DNA of 64,000 bases, from the NCBI GenBank assembly GCA_964250805.1, contig CAXUHG010000016.1, forward strand, positions 1 through 64,000, read 5' to 3'. The notes beneath the pieces were generated by a model. It saw only the letters and a program-made list of their open reading frames with translations. It was not told the DNA's origin and made no database searches. Below, piece by piece: positions 25,650 through 34,207 of this stretch (position 1 is its first letter; every line of letters starts with the position of its first letter). This DNA is from JBBQVS01 sp964250805. GTDB lineage: Bacteria > Chloroflexota > Ktedonobacteria > Ktedonobacterales > Ktedonobacteraceae. Both the position numbers and the translations under genes were made by a program.

Positions 25650-27284
25650 ATGAACATTCCTATACAACAAGAGGGACAGGCAGCGAAGCGTGGGGGCCTG
25701 GAATATAAATGGATTGTCGCGGCGGTGGTGGTCTTTGGCGCATTCATGAGCGTGCTGGACCAGACCATTGTGAACATCGCCATTCCACGTTTCCAGAGTG
25801 CCTTTGGTGCCGATCTAAACAGTGTGCAATGGGTGCTTACTGCATACATTCTCACACAGGGCGTGGTGACGCCAACTACTGCCTTCTTCGCGGATCGCCT
25901 CGGCAATAAGCGATTTTACTTGATTGCTCTGGTGATTTTCACCGTTGGCTCTGCCCTATGCGGTCTCGCATGGAGCCTACCCATACTTATCGCGTTTCGT
26001 ATTCTACAGGGAATTGGTGGTGCCTTCCTATTTCCAATGGGTATTACGCTGCTCTTTAACGAATTTCCCATTGAGCAACGTGGCCTTGCATCGGGTCTGT
26101 TTGGTATCGCGGCTTTGCTTGCCCCTGCGGTTGGTCCTACGCTCGGTGGCTATATCGTCACCTATGCTGATTGGCCTTTGATTTTCTTAATCAACGTACC
26201 CATTGGTATCGTCGCGATTATCATGGCCTTTTTCTTATTGCGCAATGTACGTACAAGACTACGAACACGTTTTGACGCACCTGGTTTTATCCTTGCAGCG
26301 ACAGGACTGGCCTCCGTACTATACGCGCTTTCAGATGCTAGCACCGATGGCTGGGGATCGACGAAGGTGGAGGGTTTCCTGATTGCTGGTCTACTTATTC
26401 TGTGCGCCTTTGTGGTGGTAGAACTCTTGATTATAAGGCGTGGTGGACAGCCGCTCATCAATCTTGCGCTCTTCACGAACGGGCCATTCTTGACCAGTAA
26501 TATCGCGAACGTGCTGATTACATTCGCGTTCTTTGGAGGATTGTTTCTCTTCCCAATCTACTTTCAAAATCTGCGTGGCCTGAGTGCCTTTCAGTCTGGC
26601 ATACTCTTTCTGCCGCAGGCGTTTGCCTCAATTGTAGCAGCGGTGATAGGGGGACGTTTTGTAGACCGTCTGGGTGCGCGGCTCGTCGTGCTACCTGGAC
26701 TTATCCTGCTCGCATTCGCGGCGTGGCAATTCACCTACTTTACCACCACTACGCCGTACTGGTGGATTCAAATACTGTTCATTGCACGCGGTCTCGCGCT
26801 TGGGCTGATTATCCAGCCGTTGACCGTTGCGGCCCTGACTGATGTACAACCGCGCCAGTTCGCACAGGCGTCGTCGCTCAACACTGTTGTGCGTTTCGTC
26901 TCGACCTCGCTCGGTATCGCGGTACTGGCAACGCTTGTGCAGACGCAGGCGAAGGTCCATTACAGCCATCTCGCCGAACAGGTGACACCCGCCTCATCCT
27001 ACGGTCGTATTCTTGTTGGTCTGCGAACATACTTGATCGCGCATGGCTACAGTCCTGTCAATGCGAATATCGCGGCAATCGAGGAGGTAATAGGTCTGGT
27101 GCAGCGTCAAGGCTACATGCTAGCCCTAATCGACTCTTTCTGGGTCACGTTTGCGTTTATTCTTGCTGCGATTGTCGCGGTCTGCTTTGTTCGCTCGAAG
27201 AGACGTGCTGCTACTCCTGTCACAAACGGGGAAGTAAGCGCGGAGGAGGATGCATCGCGCCGCGAGGCCATGCTTGTTGGATAG
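25650..27284 (+). CDS. MFS multidrug exporter, DHA2 (EmrB/QacA) family
   Basis: A 544-residue integral membrane protein with about 14 transmembrane segments. The DHA2 signature is present near the start: VLDQTIVNIAIP in helix 1 and LTAYILTQGVVTP in helix 2, then ADRLGNKRFYLIALVIFT (motif A). The motif-C-like GPTLGGYIV occurs near residue 160. The product should expel drugs or other hydrophobic compounds using the proton gradient. It follows a TetR gene on the same strand. The tail after residue 515 is hydrophilic. The family is firm; the substrate is unknown. Confidence 0.92.
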   Translation: MNIPIQQEGQAAKRGGLEYKWIVAAVVVFGAFMSVLDQTIVNIAIPRFQSAFGADLNSVQWVLTAYILTQGVVTPTTAFFADRLGNKRFYLIALVIFTVGSALCGLAWSLPILIAFRILQGIGGAFLFPMGITLLFNEFPIEQRGLASGLFGIAALLAPAVGPTLGGYIVTYADWPLIFLINVPIGIVAIIMAFFLLRNVRTRLRTRFDAPGFILAATGLASVLYALSDASTDGWGSTKVEGFLIAGLLILCAFVVVELLIIRRGGQPLINLALFTNGPFLTSNIANVLITFAFFGGLFLFPIYFQNLRGLSAFQSGILFLPQAFASIVAAVIGGRFVDRLGARLVVLPGLILLAFAAWQFTYFTTTTPYWWIQILFIARGLALGLIIQPLTVAALTDVQPRQFAQASSLNTVVRFVSTSLGIAVLATLVQTQAKVHYSHLAEQVTPASSYGRILVGLRTYLIAHGYSPVNANIAAIEEVIGLVQRQGYMLALIDSFWVTFAFILAAIVAVCFVRSKRRAATPVTNGEVSAEEDASRREAMLVG

Positions 27285-27371
27285 GTCACTCCTTGTAGGA
27301 GTCTAATTCATCACGTCCTGTGAGCGATGCACTCTGTCGAAAGGGTAGGAATGTTTGAAGTTTTTAGAGTA

Positions 27372-27410
27372 CTCTTCCATCACGTTCTCGTTGATGATGT
27401 GATGGAAGAG
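27372..27410. terminator. Hairpin terminator between convergent genes
   Basis: CTCTTCCATCAC pairs with GTGATGGAAGAG around a 15-base loop, just before the end of the epimerase gene. A half copy of a dispersed palindrome (GTAGGAGTCTAATTCATCAC) lies at about 27296. Confidence 0.6.
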
Positions 27411-27420
27411 CTTTGCTATG

Positions 27421-28338
27421 CTATCTAGTCAATGAGGAACGGTAGGAGCCATGTGACAAGTCATCAAGCAGAGTAGGTTCCTTGGGCCTCCATGCGAGGA
27501 GAGATGTGGCACGATCACCGGATACACGCATATTGCGGCTTAAGAAGCCTGTCATAAATGGACCGAAGACAGCACTCGCCTCATCGAGAGTAAGAGATTG
27601 CGGTAACTCGACGAGTCCAGCAGCATGTCCAACTGCTACGGCGATATCCTTCATAGGCACAGGCATTCCTGCTGCTGCATTGAGCAGTGTTCCGGCTGGT
27701 GCCTGCTCCAGTGCCAGGACATACAAATTTGCTAGATCGTCAAGGTGAACTGTAGACCATTCGTTTGTTCCCTGCTTGATGTAAACAGCGTGTCCCATTT
27801 GACGCGCGGTATCAATAAGCCGGACGAATGGAGCACTCCCACCACCACCGCCACCATACACCTGCGCTGCCCGAATAACAACACCTCGCACATTCCGCGA
27901 CGCTGCATGGAGAATGTCTTGCTCAACTTGCAGTAAGGGGGCAAAAAGTGGATCGGGGTTGGGTGGTTCATCTTCGTTGACCACACGTATACCAGTATCG
28001 CCATAGACACCGACACCACTCGAATACATGAATACTTTGTTAGACCCCGCAATTGTCGAAAGAATGGTGTTGATCGCCGTGGAGTGTATCCGCATCGATG
28101 CGGATACATCATCACCGTAAGATACGGCGAAGACGATAGCGTCGCTCTCATGAGCATGATGAGCTAGCCTCTCACTATCTTCTAAACGCTCACGCACAGG
28201 GATGATTCCTCGTTGACGTAACAAGTCCTCTGCTTGCTCTGAACGGGCGAGACCCCGCACAGTATGCCCTGCTTGTAGTGCATGCTTGGCTACAGCACTC
28301 CCAATATAACCAGTCGCCCCAAGAATAAAGAGTTGCAT
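27421..28338 (-). CDS. NAD-dependent epimerase/dehydratase-like SDR protein
   Basis: I choose the ATG at 28338, which has AGAAGGA six bases upstream, giving 305 residues; the longer frame adds 15 unsupported residues. The Rossmann start is MQLFILGATGYIGSAVAK, followed by HTVRGLARS. It belongs to the extended or atypical short-chain dehydrogenase group that includes NmrA-like and sugar-nucleotide epimerase-like proteins. A VFMYSSGVGVYG strand fits the group's Ser, but the usual YxxxK is not obvious. It is the last gene of a reverse-strand cluster with MarR, an ABM monooxygenase and an unknown protein, probably aromatic or polyketide-type small-molecule metabolism. Confidence 0.8.
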   Translation of the reverse strand: MQLFILGATGYIGSAVAKHALQAGHTVRGLARSEQAEDLLRQRGIIPVRERLEDSERLAHHAHESDAIVFAVSYGDDVSASMRIHSTAINTILSTIAGSNKVFMYSSGVGVYGDTGIRVVNEDEPPNPDPLFAPLLQVEQDILHAASRNVRGVVIRAAQVYGGGGGGSAPFVRLIDTARQMGHAVYIKQGTNEWSTVHLDDLANLYVLALEQAPAGTLLNAAAGMPVPMKDIAVAVGHAAGLVELPQSLTLDEASAVFGPFMTGFLSRNMRVSGDRATSLLAWRPKEPTLLDDLSHGSYRSSLTR

Positions 28339-28398
28339 ACAAATCCTTCTATGAGTAGAAATGAGGAAAAGGTTGATGACCAAAGAACACGTCGTCGC

Positions 28399-29016
28399 TC
28401 ACGATGTATGGAGAGGTGGCAAGGTCATGACTTCTCGATATATGCCAAGAGAACTCTGAGACATATCAACGAGACCTGCAATGACTGCTTCTAGCCGTGC
28501 AGCTAGTTGCACGCCTTGATTTTGTGCATCATATATTTCGGCGATAATATCGAAGCGTTGACGATCCCCTATTGCACTATTCTGGTAAACTGAGACGTTT
28601 CCATCAGGTAGTGCTGTAAATGCATCTTTGATACTCGTACTAAGTGCAGAGGAATCGTAATTTGAGAGACGCAACAAAGCGATGACTTTCTCTCGCTCTG
28701 GTTGTTCAGGTCCAGGAACCGCTCCTGTCACCTTGAATGTTCCACCTTGTTCGGCCCGTACAGGTCCACCTGCACCATCCCCAATTCGTCCTGATTGCAA
28801 AGAGCGTATGAACGCTTCCTCAGGCCAGATATTGCGTGAAATAAAGTCGAAGGAAGGACTTACGTCATTAAGTTGCTCTATGCGTTCGGCAAGAACAATC
28901 TGCTGTAATCCTTGTGCAAGAAATGTGTTTGCGAAAGGTACCCATGCTGGTGTGAAGGCTAGACGAGGTAGTGGAGTTGTAAAACATACAAACTGAACAA
29001 CAGTATGAGCGGTCAT
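28399..29016 (-). CDS. Uncharacterised 205-residue protein
   Basis: A soluble 205-residue protein of unknown family with no signal peptide or transmembrane segment. The start has AAAAGGGAAAACT upstream. The N-terminal strand HTVVQFVCFTTPLPRLAFTPAW, and the repeat of similar alpha-beta patterns near residue 105 (EREKVIALLRLSNYD), suggest a two-module ferredoxin-like (dimeric alpha-beta barrel, Dabb/ABM-like) fold, but this is inference from pattern only. It lies 17 bases after the ABM monooxygenase gene, so the two are likely co-expressed. Confidence 0.55.
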   Translation of the reverse strand: MTAHTVVQFVCFTTPLPRLAFTPAWVPFANTFLAQGLQQIVLAERIEQLNDVSPSFDFISRNIWPEEAFIRSLQSGRIGDGAGGPVRAEQGGTFKVTGAVPGPEQPEREKVIALLRLSNYDSSALSTSIKDAFTALPDGNVSVYQNSAIGDRQRFDIIAEIYDAQNQGVQLAARLEAVIAGLVDMSQSSLGIYREVMTLPPLHTS

Positions 29017-29033
29017 AGTTTTCCCTTTTCTAA

Positions 29034-29360
29034 CTAAATTCTGCTATCTACGAAGGACACACCATAAAAGTGCGGTTCGACGTTCGTCGCAAGTTTCGCC
29101 GCTTGTGCGAAATACGCTGCAATATGTGGATCAGAGAACAATGCCTCAGCATCTTCTTGCCGCTCCCATTGAGCATAGTTGATGACTCGCGTCCCATCAA
29201 CACTCTTATGCAGGTTCGTCGAAATGTATCCTGGTCGATGTTTGATCGCAGTTTCCGTCGCTTCAATTAACAAATCTATCAAGGGTTGCTGATTCTCAGG
29301 TGTCACGGTGAAGGTGTTGAGAAGAGTTGCAATAGTTCTCCCTGTCTCTATCGTTGTCAT
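29034..29360 (-). CDS. Antibiotic biosynthesis monooxygenase (ABM) family protein
   Basis: The start at 29360 has AAAGGACG just upstream and gives 108 residues, the normal size for one ABM module. The pattern VTPENQQPLIDLLIEATETAIKHRPGYISTNLHKSVDGTRVINYAQWE is the classic ABM fold core, with the Asn-Tyr-x-Gln-Trp strand. These small dimeric proteins oxidise quinones or aromatic polyketides without cofactor, or degrade haem; which applies cannot be decided. It sits between a MarR gene and an unknown gene in one cluster. Confidence 0.82.
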   Translation of the reverse strand: MTTIETGRTIATLLNTFTVTPENQQPLIDLLIEATETAIKHRPGYISTNLHKSVDGTRVINYAQWERQEDAEALFSDPHIAAYFAQAAKLATNVEPHFYGVSFVDSRI

Positions 29361-29480
29361 AGTTTTCGTCCTTTTCTTTGCTTGTTCTATATGTAGCAAA
29401 CAGTGGTCGGAATCGTCGTTTTGTGCTGTTCTTCCCAGAATGTTGTCTTCCTCCTTTCAGTTTTAGGCTTCCTATGTTCC

Positions 29481-29978
29481 TTACTCCTGGCTTGTTTTCT
29501 CCGATAAATGAACATGTAGAAGTCGTAAGAGCATCGACCGGAGCTGTGCTTGTTCAGCAACAGAGAGTGGAGCAAAGAAAGCGGTATCTGTTGTGGTTAC
29601 TTCTCTATATACTCGCTCTAAGAGCGCACTTCCCTCCGCCGTTAAGGTTACATGGTGGGCACGACGATCTTGAGGATGAACTTTACGAATCACTAATCCC
29701 ATCTGTTCTAAGTCATCGACCAATGTGACCATCGTCTTTCTATCCGTCTGGGTGAGGTCGCTCAGCGAAACCTGCGTTCGTGGTCCTGACATGAGCAACG
29801 TGAGCACGGTGTTGTGGGGAATACGTAGCCCGAAGGAGGCTAGTGTTTCCCGAATGCGCTCCTGTGCGAGTGATGTAGTTCGCCAGAGCAAAAAACTTGT
29901 CCAGATTGTGAGGTCGGAAGGCAAAGAAGCAGAAACATGTTCTCCTGCTTCTCCCGTTGATGAGGATGTTTCTGACAT
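29481..29978 (-). CDS. MarR family transcriptional regulator
   Basis: The ATG at 29978 has AAAGGA six bases upstream and gives 165 residues. Residues 65-135 contain the winged helix (TQVSLSDLTQTDRKTMVTLVDDLEQMGLVIRKVHPQDRRAHHVTLT), with the DRRAHHV wing typical of MarR. It is the first gene of the cluster with the ABM protein and the SDR protein, and probably represses it until an aromatic ligand binds. The upstream DNA (29979-30214) is AT-rich and holds no other gene. Confidence 0.9.
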   Translation of the reverse strand: MSETSSSTGEAGEHVSASLPSDLTIWTSFLLWRTTSLAQERIRETLASFGLRIPHNTVLTLLMSGPRTQVSLSDLTQTDRKTMVTLVDDLEQMGLVIRKVHPQDRRAHHVTLTAEGSALLERVYREVTTTDTAFFAPLSVAEQAQLRSMLLRLLHVHLSEKTSQE

Positions 29979-30214
29979 GACAATCCTTTCTTCAAGCAAG
30001 AACGATATCTCAATAATTCGTCATTGAGACATATGATAGTAAGTACCAATCATTACTTTATAGACTATTTCATTTTAGTATAATTGTCAAGTGCCCTTAT
30101 TTATAGTTCGCTCCATATCTTTTCTTGTAAAGATTACCGCAACACGTCCTTTCTTAGAGAAAAGAATGCTAATCACATTTATTTTTTCTTAGAAAAAACT
30201 CTGTAATAGCAAAA

Positions 30215-30240
30215 ATGGGCGAACCGCAAGGGTCGCCCAT
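30215..30240. terminator. Hairpin terminator
   Basis: ATGGGCGA and TCGCCCAT pair with ACC/GGGT extending the stem, 23 bases past the DUF2945 stop on the reverse strand, followed by AT-rich sequence. Confidence 0.6.
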
Positions 30241-30262
30241 TGATTGTTTCGATTTCCTACAA

Positions 30263-30490
30263 TTACTTTTCTTTCCCTTTTTTCTTTAGTTCTTCGGGTT
30301 TGTGTGCCGCCTCTTTGCCGGATTTATCGCTCTCCACGATATATTCAGGATTATCCTCCGAAGCCGCCACATGATGCTTCTTGATATCGGTCGGCTTCGT
30401 AACTTTTTTCTCCACCTTGCCCGATGTCTTGCCTTGCGAGGTGTTCCATTCAACGGAATCCCCTGGTTTGAATTTGTCGTTGTCTGCCAT
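30263..30490 (-). CDS. DUF2945/hypervirulence-associated TUDOR-domain protein
   Basis: A 75-residue, very charged protein. The start MADNDKFKPGDSVEWNTSQG and the segment GKVEKKVTKPTDIKKHHV are the hallmark of the small HVA1/DUF2945 TUDOR-like family, followed by NPEYIVESDKSGKEAAHKPE. Its role is unknown; relatives are found widely in soil bacteria and fungi. I reject a much longer frame that extends upstream (to 30979), because it lies antisense to the oxidoreductase gene and has no homology. AAAGGAG occurs 11 bases before this ATG. Confidence 0.8.
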   Translation of the reverse strand: MADNDKFKPGDSVEWNTSQGKTSGKVEKKVTKPTDIKKHHVAASEDNPEYIVESDKSGKEAAHKPEELKKKGKEK

Positions 30491-30569
30491 AGTTATGAGT
30501 CTCCTTTCAAATCTTTTGTGAACAAGTTTAATGGATGACGGATGGTGACAACAAATCAGGGGTGAGAGT

Positions 30570-31490
30570 TTAGGGCATGAGTACAATCTTGCCTTGCGTA
30601 TGGCGTTGCTCCAACTCGCGGTACGCCTCTTGAACCTCGGCGAGAGGATAGACGCGAGCAATCGGGATTTCCAGTTTTCCCTGGTCGATAAGCTGGGCGA
30701 GATGACCCAGGACAGACGCGCTCGATGCTGCTGCACTGGCTTCGGTCTTGACGCCGTACTTTGCCGCAGCCTCATAGTTGATGATCGTGTCGATATGTTC
30801 GGGGCGCACGCCAAGGTGAATTGCAAGTTCGACGTAATCAGCACCGTATGTGTCGATAAATGCATCAAGTTGACCGTCTGCAGAAGCACGAATACGCTCC
30901 TCGATGCCCTCACCATAGGCAACTGGAATGACACCGGAATCGCGTAGCCATTGGTGATGAGCTGGACTTGCCAGGCCAATTACCTTTGCACCTTTGTTTG
31001 TTGCTAGTTGAACTGCGATTGAGCCGACTCCACCTGCGGCTCCCGAAACAGCAACCGTGTCTCCTGGTTTCAGCGCGACCGCGCGAACGGCTGCATAAGC
31101 TGTTACTCCGGCGACAAACAACGCGCCAGCCGCTTCCCAGGAAACGTTACTTGGGCGATGAATCAGGTCGTTCGCCTCTACTACTACAAATTCTGCGTGA
31201 CTTGCTCGCTTGTTTGTAAAACCGATCACCTCATCGCCTACGTCAAAGCCCTGCACTCCTTCGCCAGTAGCTGCAACGATTCCTGCAAGGTCACTGCCCT
31301 CTCCAGAGGGAAATGTAGCAGGCCACTGCTTGGCAAGCAGGCCCTTACGAATGGATGCCTCACCTGGATTGATACCTGCCGCCTTGACATTGACAAGGAC
31401 TTCTCCCGCTCCTGGCTCAGGCCGCTCTACATCTACGACCTGCAACACGTCGATATCGCCATACTGGTTAAACTTAACTGCTTTTGGCAT
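30570..31490 (-). CDS. NADP-dependent quinone oxidoreductase (MDR/zeta-crystallin type)
   Basis: The ATG at 31490 with AAGGAG nine bases upstream gives a 306-residue enzyme; a longer frame into the upstream repeat is not supported. MPKAVKFNQYGDIDVLQVVDV and GEVLVNVKAAGINPGEASIRKG are the start of the zinc-free MDR fold. VAVSGAAGGVGSIAVQLA near residue 145 is the NADPH-binding Rossmann loop. It should reduce quinones or enones with NADPH. It is divergent from an HxlR regulator, a common pairing for electrophile stress, so control by that regulator is likely. Confidence 0.9.
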   Translation of the reverse strand: MPKAVKFNQYGDIDVLQVVDVERPEPGAGEVLVNVKAAGINPGEASIRKGLLAKQWPATFPSGEGSDLAGIVAATGEGVQGFDVGDEVIGFTNKRASHAEFVVVEANDLIHRPSNVSWEAAGALFVAGVTAYAAVRAVALKPGDTVAVSGAAGGVGSIAVQLATNKGAKVIGLASPAHHQWLRDSGVIPVAYGEGIEERIRASADGQLDAFIDTYGADYVELAIHLGVRPEHIDTIINYEAAAKYGVKTEASAAASSASVLGHLAQLIDQGKLEIPIARVYPLAEVQEAYRELEQRHTQGKIVLMP

Positions 31491-31519
31491 TATCTTAACT
31501 CCTTTTTCATGTGATGGTT

Positions 31520-31650
31520 TTTCGTAAGGACCACGTTTACGGCGTCCATCGCTCAATAAATTGAGCGAAATCCCTTTACAAACGGCTTCGTCGGTGATCT
31601 CATATGATAAATCACGCTTTCGGACGCGATACATCTGGTCCCTACGAAAA
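31520..31650. repeat. Palindromic dispersed repeat, GTAGGGACC family (long form)
   Basis: The outer arms TTTTCGTAAGGACCACGTTT and GGTCCCTACGAAAA are inverted with some decay. Inner GGCGTCC/GGACGC and ATTTATTGAGCG / TGATAAATCACG-type motifs match the copies at 3076 and 10129. It fills the promoter gap between the oxidoreductase and hxlR. Confidence 0.7.
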
Positions 31651-31766
31651 AAACACCGCGTAGTTCTCTTCCCATTTCACGAGTCGCAATGAGCAACTTG
31701 TGACACATCAAGATTGACTATGTACTACTGTACCTGAAAAACTTGTATATTGTAAGAAGGAACTCA

Positions 31767-31785
31767 AAAGTGATATAGTCACTTT
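31767..31785. promoter_or_regulatory. Palindromic operator candidate at the hxlR start
   Basis: AAAGTGA-TATAG-TCACTTT, a perfect 7-base inverted repeat whose right arm touches the hxlR ATG. Its position fits autorepression by the HxlR protein. Confidence 0.5.
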
Positions 31786-32205
31786 ATGGAAACTAAGCAA
31801 CAAACTCAGCCTGACATTTTCCAGGCAAACTGCCTATCACGGCAAGTGCTGGTATTGATCGCAGATCAGTGGACGCCCCTGGTCATCTACGCATTGGAAG
31901 GGGGCACAATGCGTTTTGGGCAATTGCTCAAGCGCATCGACGGCATCTCGAAAAAAATGTTGACGCAGACATTGCGAGCTATGGAACGTAATGGTCTGGT
32001 ACAGCGAGTCGTCTACCCCGTCGTGCCTCCCGTAGTAGAGTATTCTCTCACGCCATTGGGACAGACGCTGATAGAACCAGTGAATGCACTAAGGGGCTGG
32101 GCATACGAGCATTTGCAGGAAGTCGCGCAGGCTCGCACGGCATATGACCAACGCGATCATACGCAACTTCAGGAAGAAGTAGCCTCGCTTGTTCAACAGA
32201 GGTAG
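31786..32205 (+). CDS. HxlR family transcriptional regulator
   Basis: A 139-residue winged-helix regulator. CLSRQVLVLIADQWTPLVIYALEGGTMRFGQLLKRIDGISKKMLTQTLRAMERNGLVQR is the complete HxlR core; a conserved Cys lies at its start, as in redox-sensing members. It is divergent from an MDR quinone oxidoreductase and also lies upstream of an MFS pump. A quinone- or electrophile-responsive repressor of one or both is the likely role. The palindrome directly before the ATG suggests it represses itself. Confidence 0.92.
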   Translation: METKQQTQPDIFQANCLSRQVLVLIADQWTPLVIYALEGGTMRFGQLLKRIDGISKKMLTQTLRAMERNGLVQRVVYPVVPPVVEYSLTPLGQTLIEPVNALRGWAYEHLQEVAQARTAYDQRDHTQLQEEVASLVQQR

Positions 32206-32223
32206 TTTACGTGACAGAAAGCT

Positions 32224-32321
32224 AGGGCACCGGCAAGGGGACGCCCCTACTATACGACGAAGTAGCTTGTGGAGACTATTCGTGTATGGTAGGGGCTTCC
32301 CCTTGCGGGCGCCCTGGCCCT
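32224..32321. repeat. Palindromic dispersed repeat, CCCCTACTATAC type
   Basis: GGGCACCGGCAAGGGGACGC-CCCTACTATAC on the left mirrors GTATGGTAGGGGC-CCCCTTGCGGGCGCCC on the right. A related copy is at 33627-33720. Both flank the same MFS gene. Confidence 0.7.
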
Positions 32322-32350
32322 TGAGAGACTGTTATTATTAGGAGTATTCA

Positions 32351-33604
32351 ATGCCATCAACAGAAGACAACTCGGAACAGAAGCTGTCTCGCTTCTCGTT
32401 GTGGCGCAATCGTGACTATATGCTGCTATGGAGTGGACAACTTGTCTCGAATACAGGCTCCGAGGTCTCGCAGTTAGCCTTTCCATTGCTTATCCTGGCT
32501 CTCACTCATTCTCCGGCTGTGGCTGGTATTGCGGGAGCATTGCGTGCTTTGCCATATCTCCTGTTAAGTCTGCCCGCTGGGGCGTTGATTGATCGCTGGA
32601 ATCGCAAGCGTGTTATGATTGTGTGTGATGTAGGACGCGCACTGGCATTAGCGAGTATTCCCGTTGCGTTTCTCCTGGGCGGTTTGACGATAGCACAAAT
32701 ATTTCTTGTTACGACTATCGAAGGTGCCTTGTTCGTTTTCTTCAATATTGCTGAGGCTGCGTGTCTACCTCGTGTTGTACCAAAAGCGCAACTACCTGCT
32801 GCCACCGCGCAAAATTCAGCGACAGATAGCATTATGGTATTCATCGGCCCACCAATCGGTGGCGCATTGTTCGCTCTCGGCAATCTACTGCCGTTTCTCG
32901 TCGATGCTCTCTCGTATGTTGCCTCGGTCATTTCGTTGCTCTTTATCAAGGCAGACTTTCAAGAAAAACGGATTGGTACGCCGCGTAAGCTATGGGTCGA
33001 AATTCGTGAAGGTCTACACTGGCTCTGGCAGCAACCACTCATTCGCTTCATGGCGATACTCACTGGTGGCAACAACTTCATCACTTCGGGCTACACGCTT
33101 ATATTAATTGTACTCGCGCAACGTATGCATGCCTCATCTGTACTGATTGGCCTCATCTTTACCATCACAGGAGTTGGTGGTTTCTTAGGCGCAGTTGTAG
33201 GTCCCTTCGTTCAGAGACATGTTCGTTTTGGATTAGCTATTAGCGGCACCTCCTGGATATTCGCACTTGTTATGCCACTGTATCTTCTTGCGCCGAACGT
33301 GTTTATGCTTGGTTTGATCACAGGCACGGCTTTCATGGCTGGTACGATCTATAACATTGTGCAGTTTAGCTATCGCAGTGCGCTTATTCCAGACGAATTG
33401 CAAGGACGCGTCAACAGCGTCTTCCGCTTGATAGCATTTGGCGGTCAACCACTGGGATTGGCTCTGATAGGCTTTCTTCTGCAGGATGCTGGAATAGTGC
33501 AAACGATTCTGTTCTGCACACTCGTACTTGCGCTATTAGCGATTATGGCAACGCTGAATATCCACATACGTCATGCTCGCCCATATACCGAAATTCACGG
33601 GTAA
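32351..33604 (+). CDS. MFS transporter, EntS-like (MFS_3)
   Basis: A 417-residue membrane protein with about 12 transmembrane segments. LWRNRDYMLLWSGQLVSNTGSEVSQLAFP opens the protein and LPAGALIDRWNRKRVMIVCD is the motif A loop after helix 2. It belongs to the same MFS_3 branch as the pump at 5163. It likely exports a macrolide-like or siderophore-like compound, but no substrate can be named. It is the same strand as hxlR and about 145 bases downstream, with a palindromic repeat in between. The start has AGGAGTATTCA upstream. Confidence 0.88.
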   Translation: MPSTEDNSEQKLSRFSLWRNRDYMLLWSGQLVSNTGSEVSQLAFPLLILALTHSPAVAGIAGALRALPYLLLSLPAGALIDRWNRKRVMIVCDVGRALALASIPVAFLLGGLTIAQIFLVTTIEGALFVFFNIAEAACLPRVVPKAQLPAATAQNSATDSIMVFIGPPIGGALFALGNLLPFLVDALSYVASVISLLFIKADFQEKRIGTPRKLWVEIREGLHWLWQQPLIRFMAILTGGNNFITSGYTLILIVLAQRMHASSVLIGLIFTITGVGGFLGAVVGPFVQRHVRFGLAISGTSWIFALVMPLYLLAPNVFMLGLITGTAFMAGTIYNIVQFSYRSALIPDELQGRVNSVFRLIAFGGQPLGLALIGFLLQDAGIVQTILFCTLVLALLAIMATLNIHIRHARPYTEIHG

Positions 33605-33626
33605 TATGTACAATGTGGAGAGAGCG

Positions 33627-33720
33627 ACGGGCGACCACAAGGGTCGCACCCTACTATACGTCGTATGGACGCGCGAAGCGCGTGCGGTATAGTAGGGACT
33701 CGCCCCCTTGTGGGCGTCCG
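33627..33720. repeat. Palindromic dispersed repeat, CCCCTACTATAC type
   Basis: ACGGGCGACCACAAGGGTCGC-CCTACTATAC mirrors GTATAGTAGGG-CGCCCCCTTGTGGGCGTCCG, with a GCGCGAAGCGCG hairpin in the centre. It is a second copy of the element at 32224 and lies on the other side of the MFS gene. Confidence 0.7.
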
Positions 33721-33748
33721 TTGTAAAAACCTTCGCCCTTGCTCCTAT

Positions 33749-33869
33749 TTATTTTCCAACCAACTGTGCAAGTACAGGGGCAAAGTTCTCCATTTGTTGT
33801 GCAGAGACATGCAGGTAGGAGAAGCCATAACGCTCGCGCTGCTCAAGCAGGAACCTGTATCTGGCATGT
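33749..33869 (-). pseudogene. C-terminal remnant of an LLM-class F420-dependent oxidoreductase
   Basis: Read on the complement, 38 codons give RYRFLLEQRERYGFSYLHVS followed by AQQMENFAPVLAQLVGK and a stop. That is the characteristic end of luciferase-like, F420-dependent oxidoreductases, in which LLERRERYGISYxxV precedes the last helix. The rest of the gene is absent; the fragment begins next to a small ATTCCACC/GGTGGAAT hairpin at 33875-33897. I infer a gene lost except for its 3' end. The remaining 33605-34207 gap holds this remnant, the palindrome at 33627 and the lectin promoter region. Confidence 0.6.
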
Positions 33870-33957
33870 TTTATATTCCACCTCTTGACGGTGGAATTTG
33901 CAATAGTGTTGCTCTTCTTATTTCAAATAGTACCACTTGATACCGGAGACACTTGAC

Positions 33958-33971
33958 AGAAACCGGTTTCT
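33958..33971. promoter_or_regulatory. Perfect palindrome upstream of the lectin gene
   Basis: AGAAACCGGTTTCT is fully self-complementary and overlaps a TTGACA-like hexamer at 33953-33958, so it may be an operator at a -35 region. A second palindrome, GTAAGGA-TG-TCCTTAC, lies at about 34126. Confidence 0.35.
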
Positions 33972-34207
33972 GATTTACTCTTCTTATAGTGAGATGTATG
34001 TGTTACATATATTCACGGGCAAGGATGCAAAAGCATATTTTCCTATCATCGCGTTGCTCTGTTTCCATACTTTTGACCTACTTTCGGGGAGACTGACTTC
34101 CAGCTTCCTCATGTACACAGAATGTAAGGATGTCCTTACCTCACTACGTCTTATTTATAGTTGAGAAGGAGGTAATTTATGAAGATGTTGCCTCAAAAGG
34201 AGAATCT

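Noticed and set aside
30491..30979. Upstream extension of the DUF2945 frame to 238 residues
   Set aside because: It is antisense to the well-supported quinone oxidoreductase gene and has no recognisable domain; the shorter start has a ribosome site.
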